A stretch of DNA of 64,000 nucleotides from Paraburkholderia tagetis (GCF_022213065.1 NZ_JAKLJA010000014.1:1339-65338); one strand, 5' to 3'; positions 35,775 to 43,961 are shown, counted from the first letter of the stretch. Program-made: numbers and translations. The notes: generated from the letters alone by a model not told the origin.

Positions 35775-36899
35775 TTGAAAACGATAAATCGAAGCCTGGA
35801 GGGCCTGCGCGGCGTGGCAGCGCTGCTGGTCATGCTGCTTCACATGGGGCTGCTGTCACGCTTCTCCGGCGTTATCCGGAACGGCTATCTCGCCGTCGAC
35901 CTTTTTTTTGTGCTGAGTGGATTTGTCATCTTCTCGGCCTACGGCGATCGACTCAAAACCGGCCGTGATATTCGGCGTTTCGTCGCGCGCCGGATCGGGC
36001 GCTTGTGGCCGCTGCATATTGTTACCGCGATCCTTTTCTATCTAATCGGAGGATTGCCCTTGATGCTCGCACTCAAGGGCATGTATGTGCCGACAGCAGG
36101 GGAGGCGTTGTCAATCGCGACCCTGACTCAGGGGTTCAATCTCTTCGATCATTCCATCGGCAATCCAGGCGCCTGGAGCACCAGCGACGAGTTTTATGTT
36201 TACCTCTTGTTCGCGGGCATTTGCCTTATCGCACGTAGCCGCACACAGATGGCTTTCGCATTCGCTAGTGCCGCCGTATTCGGACTCGCGACCGCGATTT
36301 ATGTTGATGCAGCGTCATGCACACACAACCCTCCCTGTATGGATTTATACATTTCCTTTGGATGGGCGCGTTGCCTTGCAGGATTCTTTGTCGGCGCGCT
36401 GGTCGCGCTTTTCCGCAATCACCTGCAATCACTTTCCGCACCCTGCGTCCAGTTCGCCATGGCCGTCGCTACGCCTGTGTTTATTGCAAGCACATCCGCA
36501 TTGCCTCTTGCCGCTTTTGGGGCGCCCTTCGTCTTTGCCTTGCTCATTGCGTCGCTCATTTCCGATCGCGGACCGCTAGCGGCGCTCCTGCAAACGCGCC
36601 CGACGCAATATCTGGGCAAGGTTTCCTACTCCCTTTATCTTGGACATTCCCTGTGCGTATTGCCGCTCGCTGGATGGCTCTTGTACGGGAAGTCCGGAAT
36701 TGCATATCAACTGACGGGCGGTGTGGCTTTCCTTTGTGCGTCTTTTTCCGTGACTCACTTGCTGCACCGCTACGTTGAAATCCCGTTCCGGGACCGGGTC
36801 TATGCGTGGGCCGACTCGCGTGCAAACCATCACATGCCGCCATCTGCGCCGAGCTGCGCTGAAGATCGCAGCAGCCGCACCGGAGCGTCCGCCCGCTAG
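35775..36899 (+). CDS. Acyltransferase family 3 membrane protein, copy 2
   Basis: A 374-residue AT3 O-acyltransferase, starting at TTG 35775 (GGAGGGC upstream) with NRSLEGLRGVAALLVMLLH, then NGYLAVDLFFVLSGFVI and RRIGRLWPLHIV. The later segments GWARCLAGFFVGALVAL and QYLGKVSYSLYLGH are closest to copy 3, less close to copy 1. It would add acyl groups, usually acetyl, to a sugar in or across the inner membrane. It forms the second GT87-acyltransferase pair with the gene just upstream and is followed after 60 bp by copy 3. Confidence 0.9.
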   Translation: MKTINRSLEGLRGVAALLVMLLHMGLLSRFSGVIRNGYLAVDLFFVLSGFVIFSAYGDRLKTGRDIRRFVARRIGRLWPLHIVTAILFYLIGGLPLMLALKGMYVPTAGEALSIATLTQGFNLFDHSIGNPGAWSTSDEFYVYLLFAGICLIARSRTQMAFAFASAAVFGLATAIYVDAASCTHNPPCMDLYISFGWARCLAGFFVGALVALFRNHLQSLSAPCVQFAMAVATPVFIASTSALPLAAFGAPFVFALLIASLISDRGPLAALLQTRPTQYLGKVSYSLYLGHSLCVLPLAGWLLYGKSGIAYQLTGGVAFLCASFSVTHLLHRYVEIPFRDRVYAWADSRANHHMPPSAPSCAEDRSSRTGASAR

Positions 36900-36959
36900 T
36901 ACCGCAGGATTTCTTGTCAGAGGGTGTGCTTCTCAAAGAAAAAAGGAGTGGAGGGCGGC

Positions 36960-38060
36960 TTGAAAGCTACAAACCGAAGCCTCGAAGGCCTGCGCGGCGC
37001 GGCAGCGCTACTCGTCGTGCTCTTCCACATTGGTCTGCTGTCGCCTTTTTCAGCCATCATTCGAAACGGCTACCTCGCGGTTGATCTTTTCTTTGTACTG
37101 AGCGGATATGTGATTTGCTCTGCATATGCAGACCGGCTGGAAACCGGGCGCGACGTATGGCGCTTCATCGTGCGCCGAAGCGGGCGCTTGTGGCCGCTGC
37201 ATATTGTTACCGCCATTCTCGCTTATGCGTTTTTAGGCGTGATTTTCGCGCTCGGCGGCAAGCATCCCCATGTCCCGACGGGCGGTGAACTGATCGCTAT
37301 CGCAACGCTGACACAGGGACTCGCTTTCCCCGACCGCGACATCGGGAATCTGGTCGCCTGGAGTACGAGCGATGAGTTCTACGTTTATCTTCTCTTCGCG
37401 GTAATTTGCCTGCGCCTTCGACGCTGGCGGACAACCGCGTTCGCGTGCGCTGCCGTCGCAGGACTTGCCATTGCCCTTCACGTGGGCGCAGGAAGTTGCG
37501 TTTCTATCCATCGCTGCATGGACCAGCATGCTTCGATCGGCTGGGCGCGATGCCTTGCGGGATTCTTTGTCGGTGCGCTGCTTGCTCTCTCGCGGACCCG
37601 CCTGCAGTCGTTTGGTACGCCGGCTGTCCAGATCGCCATGGCAATTGGCAGCCTTGTGTTCGTCGCTGGGACGTCTGAATTTCCTCTTTCAGCCTTCGCG
37701 GCACCCCTTGTGTTCGCTGCGCTTATCGCGTCGCTCATCGCCGACTGCGGGCCGCTCGCGACAATCCTCCAGACTCGCCCAATGCAGTATCTCGGCAAGA
37801 TTTCCTACGCGTTGTATTTAGGTCATGGCGTCGTTGTGCTGCCGTTTGCAGGATGGCTGAACCAAAGCCAATACCCAATCGGATATCAACTGGCGGCTAT
37901 TGTTGTACTTCTCTGTGTGTCATTCGCGCTTGCCCGGATCTTGCACCGGCATATCGAAGTCCCTTGCCGCGACCGCATCTATGCATGGTCTGATTCACGT
38001 CTTGACCATGACATAACGCGGCCATCAAGGGGTTTCCCCGAAGACCGGCCGTTACCTTGA
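36960..38060 (+). CDS. Acyltransferase family 3 membrane protein, copy 3
   Basis: A 366-residue AT3 protein whose frame opens at GTG 36924, but TTG 36960 is the start that matches both other copies (MKATNRSLEGLRGAAALLVV) and has GGAGGG just before it. It keeps the likely catalytic His (VLFHIGLLS), NGYLAVDLFFVLSGYVI, RRSGRLWPLHIV and QYLGKISYALYLGH. It is the closest relative of copy 2 directly upstream, pointing to tandem duplication. It ends 53 bp before the convergent GtrB-like gene. Confidence 0.9.
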   Translation: MKATNRSLEGLRGAAALLVVLFHIGLLSPFSAIIRNGYLAVDLFFVLSGYVICSAYADRLETGRDVWRFIVRRSGRLWPLHIVTAILAYAFLGVIFALGGKHPHVPTGGELIAIATLTQGLAFPDRDIGNLVAWSTSDEFYVYLLFAVICLRLRRWRTTAFACAAVAGLAIALHVGAGSCVSIHRCMDQHASIGWARCLAGFFVGALLALSRTRLQSFGTPAVQIAMAIGSLVFVAGTSEFPLSAFAAPLVFAALIASLIADCGPLATILQTRPMQYLGKISYALYLGHGVVVLPFAGWLNQSQYPIGYQLAAIVVLLCVSFALARILHRHIEVPCRDRIYAWSDSRLDHDITRPSRGFPEDRPLP

Positions 38061-38113
38061 TCAGGCCGGTCGGCCCGGCCGTTCCGCATCGAAAGCCGCT
38101 CTCGAGCGACGCA

Positions 38114-39205
38114 TCACCGGCCAGCCGCCCGGACCTGCGACGCACTGCGCCCGCGAACCAGTTCCAGCGCTGCGCCTCTGCTATGGCCTTCTGCACGTTC
38201 GACGGGCAAGGTGCTGATCTTGGTGCGCGACTCGTAGCGCCGGCGCACGAGGTAGATGGGGCGCTCTTTCGACTCGTCATAAATGCGCCCGATGTATTCG
38301 CCAATGACACCGATGCCTGTCAACTGAATGCCGCTCATGAACAGCACCACGGAGATCAGAGACGCGTAACCGGGGACCGGATTGCCGAACAGCAACGTGC
38401 GAGCGATGATGACGCCGCCATAGCAAAAAGCTAGCGCGGCTATCGCGCAACCAATATATGTCCAGCTACGCAACGGTACGGTGCTGAAACTCGTAATGCC
38501 TTCCAGTGCGAAATTCCACAGGCGCCATCCCGAGAACTTGGTCTTGCCTGCGGTGCGTGGCGTGCGTTCATAGTCGATGGTCACCGAATTGAACCCGACC
38601 CACGCAAACAGACCTTTCATGAACCGATGTCGCTCCGGAAGGCTGCGCAGCGCATTCACGACCTGGCGATCCATCAGTCTGAAGTCGCCAACGTTCTCGG
38701 GAATCTTGAGTTCCGAGAGTGCGTTGTGAACGCGATAGAACAACGCTGCGGTCGTGCGCTTGAGGAAGGAATCGCACGCGCGGCTCGCGCGCCGCGCGAG
38801 CACGACTTCGGCGCCTTCGCGCCAACGCTCGATCATCTGGGGGATCAACGAAGGCGGGTCCTGCAAGTCCGCATCGATGACGACAACCGCATCGCCCGCG
38901 GCTTCGTCGAGGCCCGCTGTGAGCGCCGCCTCCTTGCCGAAATTGCGCGAGAGGTCGATGACCCGCACGCGCCTGTCGCGCTGGCTCACCTGAACCAGTC
39001 TGTCAAGCGTGGCATCGCGGCTGCCGTCGTTCACGCAGACGATCTCGAAGCGGATCGATTCGACCGACTCCATCGTCGCGATGATTTGCGTGAAAAACGC
39101 TTCGACACCGTCCTGCTCGTTGTAGAACGGTGCAACGATGGAGATGAGCGGGTTCGAGAACGCGGATCTGGCGCGGCGCGTTTCCTCTGCGATAGGCCTG
39201 TTCAT
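38114..39205 (-). CDS. GtrB/DPM1-like GT2 glycosyltransferase with C-terminal membrane helices
   Basis: A 363-residue polyprenyl-phosphate glycosyltransferase: GT-A domain with ISIVAPFYNEQ, VCVNDGSRD, VVIDADLQDPP and RLMDRQV, the RTAGKTKFSGWRL motif, then two hydrophobic helices. GtrB-type enzymes load a sugar from UDP onto undecaprenyl phosphate on the cytoplasmic face. ATG 39205 has AAGGGAG eight bases upstream; the frame is open farther but non-homologous. The C-terminal ~45 residues (TLPVERAEGHSRG onward) exceed the usual length. It lies directly downstream of two GT87 genes on the same strand, and with GtrA at 34080 provides the donor route they need. Confidence 0.91.
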   Translation of the reverse strand: MNRPIAEETRRARSAFSNPLISIVAPFYNEQDGVEAFFTQIIATMESVESIRFEIVCVNDGSRDATLDRLVQVSQRDRRVRVIDLSRNFGKEAALTAGLDEAAGDAVVVIDADLQDPPSLIPQMIERWREGAEVVLARRASRACDSFLKRTTAALFYRVHNALSELKIPENVGDFRLMDRQVVNALRSLPERHRFMKGLFAWVGFNSVTIDYERTPRTAGKTKFSGWRLWNFALEGITSFSTVPLRSWTYIGCAIAALAFCYGGVIIARTLLFGNPVPGYASLISVVLFMSGIQLTGIGVIGEYIGRIYDESKERPIYLVRRRYESRTKISTLPVERAEGHSRGAALELVRGRSASQVRAAGR

Positions 39206-39221
39206 GACGTTGACTCCCTTG

Positions 39222-40517
39222 TTACAACGAGGTCGCGTGGGTGGCGATGGCCTGCGCGTTGCGCTCGCGCGCAATCTGCGCGACCAGCATCCAGAGCGTG
39301 GCAATCGAGATGAGTGGGGTGAACGGGACGTGCAGATTCGACACGAGCGTGAGTCCGGCGATGGGCGCGAGCCAGAGTACGGCCAGCCATTCACGTTGTC
39401 CGCGCTGGAACCCGTGTTCTCTCGCGTGCGCGGTCACCCATGCGATCAGGATTCCATACCATGCGAGGTCGTAATCGTAGAGGTACGGGCTCACGAGCAA
39501 GCTGGCGCAAACGAGTACCGCGGCGCGCAGACCGAAGGCGCTTGGGCGGCCCCATGCATAGCAGACGGCGGTGGCGGCGCACACGACGGACAGGGCTTGC
39601 GCGGCGGCGGCGAGGGCCGTTGGCGCATGGAGCAGCTTGAACGCTGCGAACAACGTGGGCACTCGAAACAGCAGTGCCCGTCCGGTTTCGACGTAGCTGT
39701 TGGCGAGCGCCATGTTGTGAAGGAACGCGACGAACGTTTCGGTGCCGAACGCCAGCACGGCGAACGCCATCGAAATCGCCACGCCGGCGATCATCGCGCC
39801 CAGTGCGCGCCACGAGCGCGAAGCGAGCAGCGCAAGCGGAATCAGCACGGCAAGTTGCGGCTTCATGGCAACGAGTGCAAAGCACAGCCCGGCCAGTATC
39901 GGGCGGCGGCGCAGCAGCACCAGTCCGAGCCCCGCCAGCGACGCCGTGAGCAAGCCGTTCTGGCCGGACGTCAGCACGAGCGCGGAACCCGGGAAGGCGA
40001 TCGCGATGAGTGCGGTGCGCGGGTGGGGCACGATTGTCCTGACCACCTTGACGAACAGGGCGAGCGTGCCGAACAGGAAGATGGGCGCCGAAAGCGTGAA
40101 CGGCAGCAGCGCCAGCGGGTAGACGAACAGCAGAAACGTCGGCGGGTAGAGCCAGGGGAGGACGCCGACGGGGCGGCCGGCCACATGCTCCTCGATGGGC
40201 GTCAGGATGCTGAGGTTATAGGCGTCGGCCGCGTGCCCCTGCAGGGCAAGATGCGAGGCGCTCCAGAACGGCAGGCAGTCCACGGCGAGCACGCTCATCT
40301 GTGGATCCTTCAGCCACACCAGGTGATACAGGTAAGCCAGCGCAACCCCAACGTAGTAGATGAGCGCCCCAAGCGGATAGATCCACAGGCGTTGCCCGCT
40401 CAACCAGTGCGAGCGCTGCGCTCCGGCGTTGGGAGACTGCGCGGGAGACTGCGCGGGAGACTGCGCGGACGCCGCCTTGGCCGCGCCGGTCAGTTCACGG
40501 AGGGTCGTCGGGTTCAT
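39222..40517 (-). CDS. GT87 family (DUF2029) polytopic glycosyltransferase, paralogue 4
   Basis: A 431-residue membrane protein with GT87 motifs AVDCLPFWSAS, WLYPPTFLLFVYPLALLPF, TSGQN, VAMKPQL and SPYLYDYDLAW. The cytoplasmic N-terminus holds a short repeat, AQSPAQSPAQSP, coded by three 12-bp units. ATG 40517 overlaps the stop of paralogue 5 (ATGA), and the GtrB-like gene follows 16 bp downstream, so the three genes form one minus-strand operon. By context this is a GT-C transferase that uses the lipid-linked sugar made by the GtrB-like enzyme. Confidence 0.88.
   Translation of the reverse strand: MNPTTLRELTGAAKAASAQSPAQSPAQSPNAGAQRSHWLSGQRLWIYPLGALIYYVGVALAYLYHLVWLKDPQMSVLAVDCLPFWSASHLALQGHAADAYNLSILTPIEEHVAGRPVGVLPWLYPPTFLLFVYPLALLPFTLSAPIFLFGTLALFVKVVRTIVPHPRTALIAIAFPGSALVLTSGQNGLLTASLAGLGLVLLRRRPILAGLCFALVAMKPQLAVLIPLALLASRSWRALGAMIAGVAISMAFAVLAFGTETFVAFLHNMALANSYVETGRALLFRVPTLFAAFKLLHAPTALAAAAQALSVVCAATAVCYAWGRPSAFGLRAAVLVCASLLVSPYLYDYDLAWYGILIAWVTAHAREHGFQRGQREWLAVLWLAPIAGLTLVSNLHVPFTPLISIATLWMLVAQIARERNAQAIATHATSL
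40431..40466. repeat. Three 12-bp tandem repeats in GT87 paralogue 4
   Basis: Three exact copies of GGGAGACTGCGC on the plus strand, coding on the minus strand for the AQSP tetrapeptide. Copy changes keep the frame. Confidence 0.9.
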
Positions 40518-41773
40518 TGAGTGGCCTCTCGCCTGATGGAATGGGTGCGTTCGATGCGCGCTCGGCGCAGTACCACGAGCAGCATGAGCAGCAGGATCAC
40601 GGGGCCGACTTGCGGCAGCCTGAGTACCTGATTGAAGAACTCATACGCGGGCAGGAGCCAGGCGAGGAGCAGCACGGGCTGCTCACCGGCCAGCCATCCG
40701 CGACGCAATCCGGTCGCGAGCAGCCCCGCGCATGCCAGTCCGAACCACGTCAGTTCGTAGTGCCAGACATAGGGGTTGACAATCAGCGTGGCGGTCGCGA
40801 GCGCGGCGGCGCGCATGGCGGTGTCGCGCGTCGTGCGCCAGACCTTCCATGCGCCGCAGACGGCGATGACGGCAACGGCTGCTTGTGCGAGTCTTGCGAC
40901 GATCAGCGACGCGTCCATGAGCCGGAGCGAAGCGAACACGGACGGAGAAGCGAGCCAGAAGCGAACGTCGTGCTCGAGGAGTAGCTCGCGCGCCATGCCG
41001 ACGTTCCCGGCGAACAACCGAAGCGAAGCGGGCCCGCAAAGCGCCACGCTTGCGAGCGCAAGGAGCACGGCCGTCACGGCGGCGTATCCGAACACCTTCC
41101 AAGCGCGTGCCGCGACCAGGACGAGTGGGAACAAGACCCCCAGTTGCGGCTTGATCGCTAGCAGTCCGATGCAAATTCCGGCGATCACAGGACGCCGGTC
41201 GATCGACGCGATGGCCAACGCGGCGAGCGCCGCCGTAATCAAACCGTTCTGCCCGAAGATGGCGCACACCAATACGCAGGGCATGGCGAGCACGATGTAG
41301 CGGGCCGTGGCGATGCCGAGCGCGCCCTGTGCGAGCCCGGAAACGCGAACGGTTGCGTAGACATACGCCGACGCGCTCGCGGCAAGGAAGGCAAAGTAAG
41401 CAAGCGGAAGCGGCAACAGCGCGAGCGGCGTAATGAATAGCAGAAACGTGGGGGGATAAAGCCAGGGGACAAACGCGCTCTTGGGCAGGCCGCCCGTGGC
41501 TGCGACCACGATCCGGGAGAACGCCGAGTAATCGAAGACCGTGGCGGCTTGACCCTGCAGGACTGCGTGGCTGGCCGACCAGAACACGCGCAGATCCGAG
41601 CCTGGACGCCATCCGCCTGGTTCGGAAAAGCCGCGCGTCACCACCGCCCATAACACCACGAAGCCGACACCGATGACGAGCATGGCGGTGCTGTAAACAA
41701 TGAGCCGGTCCCGCGAAAGCCAGGAGCACGCTATCGAGTGCGAACGTGTGGCATTCCACTCTAGTGGTCGCAT
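40514..41773 (-). CDS. GT87 family (DUF2029) polytopic glycosyltransferase, paralogue 5
   Basis: A 419-residue membrane protein with GSDLRVFWSAS, WLYPPTFLLFITPLALLPL, IFGQN, LAIKPQL and VWHYELTWFG (Glu for the usual Asp of the last motif). ATG 41773 has only a weak ribosome site (GGGGGCT eight bases upstream). It is the first gene of the minus-strand trio with GT87 paralogue 4 and the GtrB-like gene. The promoter must lie in the 41.8-42.1 kb gap, divergent from the Tad pilus operon. Confidence 0.88.
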   Translation of the reverse strand: MRPLEWNATRSHSIACSWLSRDRLIVYSTAMLVIGVGFVVLWAVVTRGFSEPGGWRPGSDLRVFWSASHAVLQGQAATVFDYSAFSRIVVAATGGLPKSAFVPWLYPPTFLLFITPLALLPLPLAYFAFLAASASAYVYATVRVSGLAQGALGIATARYIVLAMPCVLVCAIFGQNGLITAALAALAIASIDRRPVIAGICIGLLAIKPQLGVLFPLVLVAARAWKVFGYAAVTAVLLALASVALCGPASLRLFAGNVGMARELLLEHDVRFWLASPSVFASLRLMDASLIVARLAQAAVAVIAVCGAWKVWRTTRDTAMRAAALATATLIVNPYVWHYELTWFGLACAGLLATGLRRGWLAGEQPVLLLAWLLPAYEFFNQVLRLPQVGPVILLLMLLVVLRRARIERTHSIRREATQ

Positions 41774-41804
41774 TTTTTTCAGCCCCCGCTGATTTTTTCG
41801 GATT

Positions 41805-41827
41805 GGCGGCGCCGCCGCCGTTTTTTT
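41805..41827 (+). terminator. GC hairpin with T-run, + orientation
   Basis: GGCGGC at 41805-41810 pairs with GCCGCC at 41814-41819, then G and seven T. No + strand gene ends just upstream, so it may shield the pilus operon from read-through, or act in a leader. A second T-rich run precedes it. Confidence 0.5.
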
Positions 41828-42100
41828 GCCCCGTACACGCGAGAAGTGCGATGCATGGCAGTCCTCTGGCGTGTTGCGGGATTATGGTGAGCAGGGCGTT
41901 TTCGGAGCAACACAGAGTGCGTCGCCAGCGTTCGGGAGCGAACACTGACGGGAGAGGATCGAATCTGGGCGAAGGCACGTGTCGTTTATTTCGGCCTGCT
42001 GGCCGACGTTGCGCGGCGCGTTCGTTAAGCGCGGTGCCCCACATGTCGAACGTCAAAAGTGCCGAATATGAGCGCCGGCGAACGCGCCATCGTTGCGGAT

Positions 42101-42244
42101 GTGTCCGAGCGCACAAAGGTATCGGTTTGGCTCGCGTAGAACTGCGCCTGAGGCTACCGAGCTGATCTGGTGAGGTAGTCCCACCCGCCCTCAAAACCAC
42201 ATGGAACGGGGGTTCACCATGTTCACATCCATTCGGAGATCCAA
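42101..42244 (+). promoter_or_regulatory. Conserved leader of flp1 (repeat unit 1)
   Basis: Begins with the box GTGTCCGAGCGCACAAA, 144 bp before the ATG, and holds a second box from TGAGGTAGTCCCACC to CCACATGGAACGGGG at 42172-42212, then GGAGAT before the start codon. Both boxes recur before flp2 and flp3 at nearly the same distances, suggesting promoter and 5' UTR elements kept by selection or recent copying. No standard sigma-70 or sigma-54 hexamers are obvious. The rest of the gap back to 41828 shows no gene. Confidence 0.6.
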
Positions 42245-42415
42245 ATGAAAAAGATCGTCGCCCAGGCAAAGCACTTTGTTCGTGATGAAAACGGCATTAC
42301 GGCTCTCGAGTACGGCATCCTCGCCGGCCTGATCACTGTCCTGCTGATCGCCAGCATCGCAACGATCGGCTCGGTGCTCAAGAACGTGTTCTCCGACATC
42401 GCCGCGGCGGTCTAG
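42245..42415 (+). CDS. flp: Flp/Fap type IVb pilin, copy 1
   Basis: A 56-residue prepilin: short basic leader MKKIVAQAKHFVRDEN, then the cleavage site G-ITALEYG with the Glu and Tyr of the Flp motif, and a hydrophobic stretch GILAGLITVLLIASIATIG. The major subunit of the Tad pilus, it is cut by the CpaA/TadV peptidase encoded downstream. The mature 39 residues differ from copies 2 and 3 at only one or two places. GGAGAT lies a few bases before ATG 42245. Confidence 0.94.
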   Translation: MKKIVAQAKHFVRDENGITALEYGILAGLITVLLIASIATIGSVLKNVFSDIAAAV

Positions 42416-42425
42416 CGGACGCGTT

Positions 42426-42458
42426 GGCGAGTGGGTGCGCAACGCGCGCACACTCGCC
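42426..42458 (+). terminator. Hairpin after flp1
   Basis: GGCGAGTG at 42426-42433 pairs with CACTCGCC at 42451-42458, with further GC pairing inside. It lies 11 bp after the flp1 stop. There is no T-run, so it may be an RNA-stabilising or partial termination hairpin, as often seen after abundant pilin genes. Confidence 0.55.
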
Positions 42459-42633
42459 CAATTTCAAAACAAACGGACGTTGACGCTGGAACTGCTCGAG
42501 ACCGCATTCGGAAACGTCTGGAAACCGGGCGTCCTTCATAAAGCGTCGTGTGCCGTGAGGCAGGTCCGCGACGTGAAGCATTTCCGAATGCGGTTTTGCG
42601 ATTCAAGGGCAGCGGCGGGAAATGATTTCAGGC

Positions 42634-42780
42634 GTGGCCGATCGCACAAAAGTATTAATTTGAGTCGCGTAAAACTGCACCCCGAGACTAGTCCGCCAGG
42701 TTAAGTGACGTAGTCCCACCACCCTCAAAACCACATGGAACGGGGGTCAACCGATGTGCACATCCATTTGGAGATCAAAA
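42634..42780 (+). promoter_or_regulatory. Conserved leader of flp2 (repeat unit 2)
   Basis: Same two boxes as before flp1: GTGGCCGATCGCACAAA at 42634-42650 and GTAGTCCCACC to ATGGAACGGGG ending about 42745, with TTTGGAGAT just before the start. The first box is 147 bp from the ATG. About 45 bp before the first box also match unit 3 (GGAAATGA, TTCAGG), so the copied segment is longer than the leader. Confidence 0.6.
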
Positions 42781-42951
42781 ATGCAAAACATCATCGCTCA
42801 GGCAAAGAACTTTGTTCGTGACGAAAACGGCATTACGGCTCTCGAGTACGGGATTCTCGCCGGTCTGATCACCATCTTGCTGATCGCCAGCATCGCAACG
42901 ATCGGCTCGGTGCTCAAGAACGTGTTCTCCGACGTTGCCGCAGCGGTCTAA
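42781..42951 (+). CDS. flp: Flp/Fap type IVb pilin, copy 2
   Basis: A 56-residue prepilin (leader MQNIIAQAKNFVRDEN, cleavage before ITALEYG), nearly the same as copy 1 in the mature part, with Ile for Val in the helix and Val for Ile near the end. ATG 42781 is used rather than the in-frame GTG 42754, since it matches the other copies and has GGAGAT upstream. Product: pilin subunit of the Tad pilus. Confidence 0.94.
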   Translation: MQNIIAQAKNFVRDENGITALEYGILAGLITILLIASIATIGSVLKNVFSDVAAAV

Positions 42952-42960
42952 ACGATGCAT

Positions 42961-42996
42961 GGGCGAGTGGGTTTGCCGCGCGCGCCACACTCGCCC
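42961..42996 (+). terminator. Hairpin after flp2
   Basis: GGGCGAGTG at 42961-42969 pairs perfectly with CACTCGCCC at 42988-42996. It is the counterpart of the hairpin after flp1; no such structure follows flp3, where cpaA begins after 24 bp. Confidence 0.55.
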
Positions 42997-43061
42997 AGTT
43001 TCACCCGCTTTCCGAATAGCGTTTTGCAATTGAAGGGCAGTCGCAGGAAATGACTTCAGGT

Positions 43062-43205
43062 GTGGCCGATCGCACAAAGTTATTGATTTCGGACGGGTAC
43101 AAAGTGCGAACGCGGCTGCTGAACTGCCCACGGTGAGGTAGTCCAACCAGCCCTCAATCCCACATGGAACGGGGCACAGAAGTTCACTTTCATTTGGAGA
43201 TCGAA
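43062..43205 (+). promoter_or_regulatory. Conserved leader of flp3 (repeat unit 3)
   Basis: Carries GTGGCCGATCGCACAAA at 43062-43078 (144 bp from the ATG, as in unit 1) and TGAGGTAGTCC to CACATGGAACGGGG at 43133-43174, then TTTGGAGAT before the start. It is somewhat more diverged in the middle than the other units. Confidence 0.6.
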
Positions 43206-43376
43206 ATGCAAAGGATCATCGCTCAAGCAAAGGACTTCATTCGCAACGAAGACGGTATTACGGCTTTGGAGTACGGGATTCTCGCGGGCCTGATCACGGT
43301 CCTGCTGATCGCCAGCATCGCGACCATCGGTTCGGTGCTCCAGAACGTGTTTTCCGATATTGCCGCCGCAGTCTAA
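43206..43376 (+). CDS. flp: Flp/Fap type IVb pilin, copy 3
   Basis: A 56-residue prepilin (leader MQRIIAQAKDFIRNED, then G-ITALEYG). The mature part differs from copy 1 by Gln for Lys in the SVLxNVFSD segment. It directly precedes cpaA in the same direction, so it is the copy most likely to share a transcript with the assembly genes. It may be a major or minor subunit; the sequence does not tell which. Confidence 0.94.
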   Translation: MQRIIAQAKDFIRNEDGITALEYGILAGLITVLLIASIATIGSVLQNVFSDIAAAV

Positions 43377-43400
43377 GAAACAGGGCCGGGGAGCGGACAA

Positions 43401-43961
43401 ATGGATTTCACAATGCTTTCGGTTTCCTTGCCGCCGCAACCCGTTCCGCTGTGCGTGATCGCCCTGGTGATCCTCGCTGCCAGCACGGACATCGTCAGCC
43501 GCCGGATTCCGAACCTGCTGATCGTGCTGGGGCTGGTTTCGGCGCTCGCGGTCCAGATCGCGCTGCGCGGAGCACTCTCAGGCAGCGCGATCTGGCTGGG
43601 CGGCGCGGCGACCGGGTTCGCGCTTTTGCTGCCGTTCTACCTGCTGCGGGGCATGGCTGCCGGCGATGTCAAGTTGCTGATGATGCTGGGCGCCTGGCTC
43701 GGGGCGGCCGCAACAGTCGACATCGCAGTGAACACCTTCATCATCGGCGGGGTGTGGTCGCTAGGCGTCGCCCTGATGCGGGGGCGGTTGGTCCGTCTGA
43801 TAGGAAACGTCGTGGCGTTGCTTGCAGGGTCTGGCCGGTTCATGCGCGCATCGGGCGTGTCCCCTGGTGTCAGGGTGGCGCGGGAGTCGGTTGGGTCGAT
43901 TCCCTATGGGGTTGCGATCGGCGCGGGAACCGTAGTGGTGCTATTCGCGATGGTGCGCTAA
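43401..43961 (+). CDS. cpaA: Prepilin peptidase CpaA/TadV
   Basis: A 186-residue inner-membrane aspartic peptidase of the A24 family that cleaves Flp and the pseudopilins TadE/TadG. The two catalytic Asp residues are in ASTDIVSRRIPN and in the GxGD-equivalent AAGDVKLLMMLG. At 186 residues it lacks the N-methylation domain of PilD, as usual for CpaA. GGGGAG precedes ATG 43401. First assembly gene of the + strand Tad operon. Confidence 0.93.
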   Translation: MDFTMLSVSLPPQPVPLCVIALVILAASTDIVSRRIPNLLIVLGLVSALAVQIALRGALSGSAIWLGGAATGFALLLPFYLLRGMAAGDVKLLMMLGAWLGAAATVDIAVNTFIIGGVWSLGVALMRGRLVRLIGNVVALLAGSGRFMRASGVSPGVRVARESVGSIPYGVAIGAGTVVVLFAMVR

